DNA from: an uncultured Oxalobacteraceae bacterium
Lineage (GTDB): Bacteria > Pseudomonadota > Gammaproteobacteria > Burkholderiales > Burkholderiaceae_D
Assembly: GCA_937996605.1 (NCBI GenBank)
Contig: CALKVB010000501.1
Span: 1 to 12,660 of the forward strand
Reading direction: 5' to 3'
DNA length: 12,660 bases
Below the pieces are notes generated by a model. That model did no database searches, was not told the DNA's origin, and saw nothing but the letters and a program-made list of their open reading frames with translations. Positions 6,691 to 12,660 of the stretch are shown here, one piece after another; position 1 is the first letter of the stretch, and the number at the start of each line of letters is the position of its first letter. A program made the position numbers and the translations under genes.

Positions 6691-7316
6691 TGATTAAAAT
6701 TAATCTTCTCCCACATCGGGAAATAAAGCGGAAAGAGTTAAAGAGTCGATTTTATTCTTTGTTAGTATTGGCAGTTCTATGTGCTGCTGGTGTAGTAGTT
6801 TTGGTCGGTTTAGTTTTTTCTACTCGCCTATCGGCGCAAGAAGAGCGTAACGCTTTTATTACGCAGCAAAATTTAGAACTTGATAAGAAAATCAAGGAAG
6901 TCGCGACCTTAAGGCAGGAAATCGATGCATTGAAAGCTCGTCAACAAGCTGTTGAAGACTTGCAGGCAGATCGAAATCAACCTGTCTTTATGATGAATGA
7001 ATTGGTGAAATTGGCGCCAGAAGGTTTATATCTCACTCTCATCAAACAAGATGGTCAGCGTATCTCGATCAAAGGTTACGCGCAATCTCACGCTGTGGTT
7101 GGTACTTTTGTTAACGAGTTGAATTCCTCGCAGTGGATGAATAAGCCTGAAATTATTCAGAACAAGGCGGTCGGTCTTGGACAGGGTCGGGATGCAAAAC
7201 GCGTTATTGAATTTGACTTAAATGTTGGAATTCGACGTCCAAGAGAGTTGGAAGCGGCAGCCGCAAGTGCAACTAGCACCGATAAAACGACACCTGCTAT
7301 CAAAGCTAAGCCTTAG
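6690..7316 (+). CDS. pilN: PilN, inner-membrane type IV pilus alignment protein
   Basis: PilN is a bitopic inner-membrane protein that docks PilM in the cytoplasm and pairs with PilO in the periplasm. The 208-residue product opens with the hallmark cytoplasmic tail INLLPHRE (4-11), the PilM-binding peptide. A single membrane segment follows at about 21-45, then a coiled coil (about 50-95) and a ferredoxin-like periplasmic domain (about 100-185). A low-complexity Ala/Thr/Lys tail ends the protein. ATG 6690 shares its A with the pilM stop and has GGAGG at 6677-6681, 8 bases upstream. Translational coupling with pilM is likely. Confidence 0.96.
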   Translation: MIKINLLPHREIKRKELKSRFYSLLVLAVLCAAGVVVLVGLVFSTRLSAQEERNAFITQQNLELDKKIKEVATLRQEIDALKARQQAVEDLQADRNQPVFMMNELVKLAPEGLYLTLIKQDGQRISIKGYAQSHAVVGTFVNELNSSQWMNKPEIIQNKAVGLGQGRDAKRVIEFDLNVGIRRPRELEAAAASATSTDKTTPAIKAKP

Positions 7317-7328
7317 ATCGAGAAAAAT

Positions 7329-8006
7329 ATGGCCACAATACAGGAACAATTTGAAGGGCTCGTTAGCCAATTTCGGAATCTAAATGGATTGCATCCAGGA
7401 CTATGGCCGTTAGCGCCTCGACTGGTTTCTGCAGTCGCTGTCTTTCTTGCAGTATTGCTAGGAGGCTGGATCTTTTATTGGAGTGGGCAACTTGATGACA
7501 TCGATCGAGGTGAACAAGAAGAGCAGAAGCTGAAAGATACTTACAAGACAAAATTGCAGCAATCCATTAGTTTAGAAGCCTTGAAAGATCAGCGCCGTTT
7601 GGTATTGCAATACGTGTCGAAAATGGAAAAGCAACTACCGAGTAGTGCTGAATATGCGTCACTGCTTGATGATATTAACTCCGCCGCTAATGGTCGCGGA
7701 CTGAGTATGGATCTGTTTGAACCGGGCAACGTAACGGTGAAGGATTACTATGCGGAGTTGCCAATTAAAATCCAGATGGTGGCGAATTATCATGATATGG
7801 GGCAGTTTATTAGTGATATCGCTAAACTCCCTCGGATTATTACCCTCAATAATTTGGTATTTTCCGCGAGCAAAGATCCGAAAAAACCAGGTATTGTTCT
7901 AGATGGAATTGCCAAGACTTATCGTTATCTTGATCCTGAAGAGATAGCTGCCCAAGCGGAGCAGAAGAAAAAAGATAAAGCGAAAGACAGAGAGGCGAAA
8001 AAATGA
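7329..8006 (+). CDS. pilO: PilO, inner-membrane type IV pilus alignment protein
   Basis: PilO is the structural partner of PilN: a bitopic inner-membrane protein whose periplasmic part forms heterodimers with PilN and contacts PilP. The 225-residue product has a cytoplasmic N-terminus, one membrane segment at about 31-51 (VSAVAVFLAVLLGGWIFYW) and a coiled coil at about 52-105. A compact periplasmic domain includes LPSSAEYASLLDDINSAANGRGL and a YHDMGQFISDIAKLPRII block common in PilO. The tail is strongly charged (KKKDKAKDREAKK). ATG 7329 has only a weak GAGA ribosome site. It lies 12 bases after pilN and overlaps pilP by an ATGA junction. Confidence 0.95.
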   Translation: MATIQEQFEGLVSQFRNLNGLHPGLWPLAPRLVSAVAVFLAVLLGGWIFYWSGQLDDIDRGEQEEQKLKDTYKTKLQQSISLEALKDQRRLVLQYVSKMEKQLPSSAEYASLLDDINSAANGRGLSMDLFEPGNVTVKDYYAELPIKIQMVANYHDMGQFISDIAKLPRIITLNNLVFSASKDPKKPGIVLDGIAKTYRYLDPEEIAAQAEQKKKDKAKDREAKK

Positions 8007-8536
8007 AATTGATTAAGATTTTGACGTCTCTATTCTTGACTTCGATGCTGATGGCTTGCGTTGATAATGGGGTGGGTGAAGTACGGGAGTGGATGGATCA
8101 AACTCGTAAAGAGACGCAAGTGAAGGTAACACCTTTGGCTGAGCCTAAGGTTTTCGTTCCAGTTTCATACGAAAGTGGCAGCTTCATCGATCCTTTTGAT
8201 CACTCAAAATTGCTCGTCGTTTTTGCACGCTTGAAGGCTGCAAATGATAATGGTTTGAAACCTGATTTTGATCGTCCCAAAGAGGCGCTTGAAGCTTATC
8301 CTTTAGAGTCAATGAAGATGGTTGGAACAATTGATAATAAGCGAAAACTACAAGGTCTAATTCAAGTAGGCAAGCTCATTTATCCAGTGGTGGTTGGTAA
8401 TTACATCGGTCAGAATTTTGGGAAAGTCATCAGTGTGAGTGATACGCGAATTGATATGGTGGAAACAGTACAAGATGCGACGGGTGATTGGATGGAGCGT
8501 AAGGCAAGCTTAGAACTACAAGAGGCAAAAAAATGA
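8003..8536 (+). CDS. pilP: PilP, type IV pilus lipoprotein
   Basis: PilP is an inner-membrane-anchored periplasmic lipoprotein that bridges PilN/PilO and the N0 domain of PilQ. The 177-residue precursor has a signal peptide with lipobox LMAC (Cys19), then VDNGVGEVREWM. An extended linker carries the family motif FIDPFD (61-66), followed by a beta-rich C-terminal domain (about 90-170: ESMKMVGTI, GLIQVGKLIYPVVVGNYIGQNFGKV). The aspartate at +3 rather than +2 gives no clear sorting signal. ATG 8003 overlaps the pilO stop (ATGA), with GAGG at 7992-7995. Its own stop overlaps the first possible pilQ start in the same way. Confidence 0.96.
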   Translation: MKLIKILTSLFLTSMLMACVDNGVGEVREWMDQTRKETQVKVTPLAEPKVFVPVSYESGSFIDPFDHSKLLVVFARLKAANDNGLKPDFDRPKEALEAYPLESMKMVGTIDNKRKLQGLIQVGKLIYPVVVGNYIGQNFGKVISVSDTRIDMVETVQDATGDWMERKASLELQEAKK

Positions 8537-10692
8537 GAGCTTTCATAATTCAATGTAAAGGGAGCGCCATGCGCATCACGAGTCTAATAGGTGTAATGCT
8601 TTTTTTCTGTGCTTCAGCATTCGCGCAAAATGAAAACTCGATTAGTTCGATTACTGCAAATCAACAAGGCGCGAACGTTATTGTTAAGGTAATTCTCAAG
8701 AACCCTCTCGAGAAAACACCACTGTCGTTTTCGATTGCAAATCCAGCCCGTATTTCTTTTGACTTTGCAAACACGAGTAATGCAACTGGCAAAAGCGCGT
8801 TTGATGTTGGTCTTGGTGAAGTGAGAAACGTTAATCTGATTGAAGTGCCTGGACGTTCTCGTTTGGTTTTTAATCTCAATCGGTCTTTAAACTATGCGAC
8901 CCTTGTTGAGGGCAACACCCTGATCGTGACGATCGATGGCTCTGGTGGGATAGCGACTCCAGTTAACTCTCTTGGTCTCCCTGCCGTGGAAAAAACAAAA
9001 ACAGCGATTAAACCTACGTTGAAAGATATTGATTTTCGTCGTGGTGCAGGTGGTGAAGGCCGAGTAATCATTGATTTGCCTAACAATCAAATTGCCGTTG
9101 ATCCAAGGCTACAAGGTCAGAAAATTGTGGTTGATTTTTTCAATGTTGGACTTCCAGAAATTCTGAAACGAAATTTAGATGTGGCGGACTATGGATCGCC
9201 AGTGCAGAAAATCTCCACCGAAAGACAAGGGGAGAACGTGCGTATGTATATCGAGCCCAAAGGCTTGTGGGAGCATAGTGTCTACCAAAGCGATACACAA
9301 TTGGTGATTGAAGTTAAACCATTGAAGGAAGACCCTAATAAACTGACGCAAGGTTCTCAAGGCTATAAAGGTGAGCGTATCGGTATGAATTTTCAAGATA
9401 TCGATGTTCGAGCAGTGTTGCAGATGTTAGCAGAACAGGGTGGCGTAAGTATCATTGCAAGCGATTCTGTGGTTGGAAACATTACACTGCGCCTTGACGC
9501 GCCGTGGGATCAGGCGCTTGACGTTGTTATGCAAATTAAGGGCCTTGATATGCGTAAGAACGGAAACGTCATTTTGATTGGGCCAAAAGATGAGTTGTTG
9601 CTAAAGGAAAAACTGGAGTTAGAACAAAAAGCTGCTATTGCCGAACTCGAGCCTCTGAAGACAGAGTCTTTTCAATTAAAGTATCAAAAAGCAGATTCGC
9701 TGCAAAAGTTGTTTGGTGCTGACAGCACGAGTTCCAGCAGTCATAACCGCCTCCTTTCGAAACGTGGCAGCGTGATGATAGATCCGCGGACCAATCAGCT
9801 TTTCGTGACAGATATTGCTTCTAAGATCGAAGAAGTAAGAAAACTTATTCAAAAAATTGATATCGCAACTAAGCAAGTTGTGATTGAGGCACGTATTGTA
9901 GAGGCGGACAACAAATTCAGTAGAAACCTTGGCGCCAAGTTGGGATTTGCCGATCTTCGGAAAATGTCAGGCGGTGATGCCGGGTATCAATTGCAGGGTA
10001 ATCAACGTGTGGCTGTAACTGGCAATTACTTAGGTGTTGGTGAGCAGACTGGTCAAGCGACAATTACCGAGAAAAGCTTCATCCCAAACACTCAATTCGT
10101 GAACTTACCCGCGGCTGGTATAGCAGGTTTGGATGCCGGTAGTTTTGCGACTAGCATATTCTCTGCTGCAGCAAATCGTTTCCTCAATCTTGAATTGTCT
10201 GCTTTGGAAGCGGATGGGGATGGCAAGATTATTTCTAGTCCGCGGGTAGTCACCGCGGATCAGACGCCTGCACACATAGAACAAGGTCAGGATATTCCAT
10301 ATCAGATCGCAACTTTAAGTGGCGGTACAGCCATTTTGTTTAAGAAGGCGACGCTCAGCCTTGACGTAACACCTCAAATCACTCCTGACGGTACGATTAT
10401 TTTGACGGTCGATGTTCACAAGGATAGTAAAGGTGAAGAGACTCGCGGTGGGCCGGTAATCAATACTAAACAAGTCAAAACTAATGTACTCGTTGATAAT
10501 GGTGGTACAGTGGTTTTGGGCGGTATATATACTCAAGAAGAACGGTCAGATGTTACAAAAGTTCCATTCTTGGGTGACTTGCCTCTTTTTGGTAATCTGT
10601 TTAAGTCAACAGGTAAGACAAATAACAAAACTGAACTTTTGATATTTATTACACCTAAAGTCCAGTTAACTGGTAGCTTTGTAAATCAGTAG
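8533..10692 (+). CDS. pilQ: PilQ, type IV pilus outer-membrane secretin
   Basis: PilQ forms the multimeric outer-membrane gate through which the pilus fibre passes. From ATG 8533 the product is 719 residues. It has a signal peptide ending ASAFA|QN (about 31), two AMIN domains that bind peptidoglycan (about 36-133 and 160-262), and an N0/STN domain (about 283-350: MNFQDIDVRAVLQMLAEQGG). An N1 domain (about 376-444) and the secretin domain (about 447-712) follow, with VVIEARIVEADN, GKIISSPRV, DNGGTVVLGGI and VPFLGDLPLFGNLF. The start is uncertain. ATG 8533 overlaps the pilP stop (ATGA) with GAGG at 8522-8525. ATG 8569 has AAGGGAG at 8558-8564 and gives a neater 19-residue signal peptide. The gene is complete and is the last pil gene of the operon in this window. 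Confidence 0.97.
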   Translation: MRAFIIQCKGSAMRITSLIGVMLFFCASAFAQNENSISSITANQQGANVIVKVILKNPLEKTPLSFSIANPARISFDFANTSNATGKSAFDVGLGEVRNVNLIEVPGRSRLVFNLNRSLNYATLVEGNTLIVTIDGSGGIATPVNSLGLPAVEKTKTAIKPTLKDIDFRRGAGGEGRVIIDLPNNQIAVDPRLQGQKIVVDFFNVGLPEILKRNLDVADYGSPVQKISTERQGENVRMYIEPKGLWEHSVYQSDTQLVIEVKPLKEDPNKLTQGSQGYKGERIGMNFQDIDVRAVLQMLAEQGGVSIIASDSVVGNITLRLDAPWDQALDVVMQIKGLDMRKNGNVILIGPKDELLLKEKLELEQKAAIAELEPLKTESFQLKYQKADSLQKLFGADSTSSSSHNRLLSKRGSVMIDPRTNQLFVTDIASKIEEVRKLIQKIDIATKQVVIEARIVEADNKFSRNLGAKLGFADLRKMSGGDAGYQLQGNQRVAVTGNYLGVGEQTGQATITEKSFIPNTQFVNLPAAGIAGLDAGSFATSIFSAAANRFLNLELSALEADGDGKIISSPRVVTADQTPAHIEQGQDIPYQIATLSGGTAILFKKATLSLDVTPQITPDGTIILTVDVHKDSKGEETRGGPVINTKQVKTNVLVDNGGTVVLGGIYTQEERSDVTKVPFLGDLPLFGNLFKSTGKTNNKTELLIFITPKVQLTGSFVNQ

Positions 10693-10760
10693 TAAATGAT
10701 AAGAAACGGTGATTCACTCGTTTTCAATCTTTGTATTAATTAATATTTAATAGGTGTTAC
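10693..10760 (+). promoter_or_regulatory. pilQ-lipoprotein gap: weak hairpin and AT-rich palindrome
   Basis: Shortly after the pilQ stop a hairpin can be drawn: AAACG-GTG (10704-10711) with CAC-t-CGTTT (10715-10723), ending in a short T-run. It would be a weak terminator or attenuator at best. A perfect 12-bp palindrome, TATTAATTAATA, follows at 10734-10745. AGGTG at 10752-10756 can act as ribosome binding site for ATG 10761. No convincing -35/-10 pair was found, so the next gene may be read through from pilQ. Confidence 0.3.
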
Positions 10761-12660
10761 ATGACGAAGTTATTTCGCGTATTTATTGCCATTACTGTAT
10801 TGGCGCTCTTAGCAGCCTGTGGTGGTGGTGGTGGTTCTGCAGGTAATACAAGCGGTAAAGCGCTTTTCACAACTGCAGCGCAGAAGATAGTCGTAGCACC
10901 TGGTGCTTCGCAGAGTTATGAAATAGGTGGTGGTGTCCCCAATTACATCGCGACTAGTAGTTCAGGGGCAGCGACTGCAACTGTTTCAGGTAAGAATCTA
11001 GTGATTACAGGAGTTAATGGCGGTACCGCGACGATTACCGTTTCAGATGCTTCCGGTACAAAAGTGACCATTGATGTTACCGTCGGCACTGGTGTCGATT
11101 TCTTTGTAACCGCACCAGATAGTGTGACATTAACAGTTGGTCAGAGTTCGTCAGTATTTCAATTTGGTGGAGGCAGCGGCATCTACCGAGTGAACTCTTC
11201 AAATCCGCAAGTTGCTTCGGTTAATCAAAACGGATCGAACTTCTTTATCACTGGTATAAGTGCAGGTAAAGCAACAGTGACGGCAACGGATTCATTGGGA
11301 GCGAGCAAGATTGTTAATGTTGTGATCGGAACTGGTATCGATCTTTTCACTACTGCACCATCTTCAGTCGTGGTGGCAATCGGCGCTAGTTCATCGGTTT
11401 TTAACATCGGTGGTGGTAGTCAAGTTTATTCGATTACAAGTAGTAACCAAAACGTAGCGACAGTTGGTCTGGCCAATCGGACAGAGTTTATTATCACTGG
11501 TAAAAATGGTGGTACCGCAACGGTATTGGTTAAAGATTCTCTTGGAGCTTCAGTCACCATTAATGTTGTTGTCGGTTCTCAAACGAGTTTATTCTCAACA
11601 GCACCAGCAAATACAAAGCTTGAAGTTGGCGGATCTAATATTTTCAAAGTTGGCGGTGGAACGACCATCTACAATGTTAGTAGCAGTAATAATGGGGTTG
11701 TCTCTGCCTCGATGACAGGCAATGATTTGACAATTACGGGTGTTTCAGTAGGTGTGGCACAAATCGTGGTCGCTGATTCTAATGGCGCTTCATTACAATT
11801 CAATGTAACGGTCGGAAGCGGTGTACCAACGGCCCTATTTACCACCGCGGGTACTGATATTGTTGTCGCGACTGGAACTACGCCGACCTTCACTGTGGGT
11901 GGAGGTAAGGCACCTTATACTGCCACAAGTAGCAATGCGACCTTGATCGGTGTCTCAATCAGCGGCGCGACATTAACAATTAGTGGCTTATCCGAAGGAA
12001 GCGGACGTGTCACAGTAGCCGACGTTGATGGTACCAAGGTAAATATCAACGTAGCGGTGGGTACTGGTGTATCAATACCATTGTTTACGACTGCGCCACC
12101 AGCGGTTACCGTAGGTGTGGCCAAAACTGCTAACTATACGGTTGGCGGTGGAACTGGTCCGTATACTTTCACTTCAAGTAATGTTGCGGTCGCAACAGTT
12201 TCTGGAAGTGGCAAGGCTTTTAGTGTTACTGGTGTGATCGAAGGTGATGCTAATGTTGTCGTCCGTGATGCTGTTGGAGCGAGTATTACAATTGCAGTGT
12301 CAGTCAGCAATGGTCCTAAAACTCCGTTGTTCACTACTGCTCCACCAAATATCACAATTGGCGTGGCTTCACCAGTCACGTATGCTATAGGTGGAGGAAA
12401 AGCTCCATTTACGGTGACATCAAGTAATACTACGGTTGCAACAGTGTCCTTGGGCACCAATGCATTCACAGTAACGGGCGTATCCGCAGGTACAGGATCG
12501 ATTGTTGTACGCGATGTTGAGGGTTCACTTGTGACCGTCAACTTTACTGTTGCAACCGGACCGCAAGTTCCGCTGTTTACTACCGCGCCGCCTAGTGTGG
12601 TGACTACTGCAGGCGCGCTGAGCTCGTTTGTGGCAAGCGGTGGTTCTGGGCCGTATAGTG
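10761..12660 (+). CDS. Large Ig-like (BIG2-like) tandem-repeat lipoprotein, open at the right edge
   Basis: The frame from ATG 10761 stays open to the window end (633 codons) and has no stop, so the gene is longer than shown. The product starts with a lipoprotein signal peptide (MTKLFRVFIAITVLALLAAC, lipidated Cys20), then five glycines encoded by GGT repeats. The rest is a tandem array of beta-rich units of 79-82 residues. Each unit runs roughly LFTTAP, VGGG-PY-TSSN, VATVS, FTVTGVSAG, VVVRD-G, VTINVTVGTG. This is the pattern of bacterial Ig-like group 2 domains found in adhesins and other surface proteins. Seven units are complete and an eighth is cut. No cysteine appears after Cys20, and charged residues are few. 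Glycine at +2 fits outer-membrane sorting by the E. coli rule. It lies 68 bases after pilQ on the same strand. I do not recognise a named family; an adhesin or pilus-accessory role is only inferred from location and domain type. Confidence 0.9.
   Translation, partial: MTKLFRVFIAITVLALLAACGGGGGSAGNTSGKALFTTAAQKIVVAPGASQSYEIGGGVPNYIATSSSGAATATVSGKNLVITGVNGGTATITVSDASGTKVTIDVTVGTGVDFFVTAPDSVTLTVGQSSSVFQFGGGSGIYRVNSSNPQVASVNQNGSNFFITGISAGKATVTATDSLGASKIVNVVIGTGIDLFTTAPSSVVVAIGASSSVFNIGGGSQVYSITSSNQNVATVGLANRTEFIITGKNGGTATVLVKDSLGASVTINVVVGSQTSLFSTAPANTKLEVGGSNIFKVGGGTTIYNVSSSNNGVVSASMTGNDLTITGVSVGVAQIVVADSNGASLQFNVTVGSGVPTALFTTAGTDIVVATGTTPTFTVGGGKAPYTATSSNATLIGVSISGATLTISGLSEGSGRVTVADVDGTKVNINVAVGTGVSIPLFTTAPPAVTVGVAKTANYTVGGGTGPYTFTSSNVAVATVSGSGKAFSVTGVIEGDANVVVRDAVGASITIAVSVSNGPKTPLFTTAPPNITIGVASPVTYAIGGGKAPFTVTSSNTTVATVSLGTNAFTVTGVSAGTGSIVVRDVEGSLVTVNFTVATGPQVPLFTTAPPSVVTTAGALSSFVASGGSGPYS
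10863..12660 (+). repeat. Coding tandem repeat, about 246-nt units (7 complete plus 1 partial)
   Basis: Taking the leucine/phenylalanine of the LFTTAP motif as anchor, units begin at 10863, 11100, 11343, 11589, 11835, 12081, 12327 and 12573. The spacings are 237, 243, 246, 246, 246, 246 and 246 bases, always multiples of three. The protein motif is well kept, but codon choice differs strongly from unit to unit, so the DNA copies are not near-identical. Confidence 0.9.

Noticed and set aside
11225..12541. Minus-strand open frames of 60-135 codons opposite the repeat lipoprotein
   Set aside because: They recur with the repeat period and mirror its composition (Val/Thr/Pro-rich), with no ribosome sites or family motifs. 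They are antisense shadows of the sense repeats.
10761..12660. Repeat array considered as a CRISPR or non-coding satellite
   Set aside because: The unit is 246 bases, in frame throughout, and conserved at protein rather than DNA level.

Overview
The window reads as ordinary chromosomal DNA of a beta-proteobacterium. The gene order (System II cytochrome c gene, msrPQ, lptM, cyaY, PBP1a divergent from pilMNOPQ) and the moderate GC content by eye suggest Burkholderiales, perhaps the Oxalobacteraceae (Undibacterium-like). That taxonomic guess is inference from gene order and protein style, not a search. No transposon, integrase, CRISPR array, tRNA or rRNA was seen.

Layout. (1) 1-511: 3' end of a ccsB/resC-type cytochrome c synthetase gene, closed by a strong rho-independent terminator. 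(2) 726-2347: msrP-msrQ, the periplasmic methionine sulfoxide reductase and its haem membrane partner. (3) 2369-2898: a very small lptM lipoprotein gene on the minus strand, divergent from cyaY (frataxin-like). Its promoter region is only about 60 bp. (4) 2915-5293: a bidirectional terminator, then the minus-strand PBP1a gene. (5) 5294-5610: a 317-bp divergent region with back-to-back -10 boxes and a candidate 26-codon ORF. (6) 5611-10692: the complete type IV pilus alignment and secretin operon pilMNOPQ, with most junctions overlapping or nearly so. (7) 10761 to the window end: the open 5' part of a large gene for a lipoprotein made of tandem Ig-like (BIG2-like) repeats of about 82 residues. 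It still has no stop codon at the right edge.

How the genes work together. PilM (cytoplasmic), PilN and PilO (inner membrane), PilP (lipoprotein) and PilQ (outer-membrane secretin) form the trans-envelope channel of the type IV pilus machine. PBP1a builds the peptidoglycan that this machine must cross. LptM assists maturation of the LPS-export pore, CyaY acts in iron-sulfur metabolism, and MsrPQ repairs oxidised periplasmic proteins using respiratory-chain electrons. Most of the window is therefore envelope biology.

The most unusual part is region 7. In many gamma- and beta-proteobacteria pilQ is followed directly by aroK-aroB. Here a secreted, lipid-anchored repeat protein sits there instead, on the same strand and 68 bp after pilQ. 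Seven full repeat units are visible, and the last spacings are exactly 246 nt. The repeats share protein motifs but differ widely at synonymous positions, so the array looks old and maintained. A pilus-associated or surface adhesin role is only a hypothesis.
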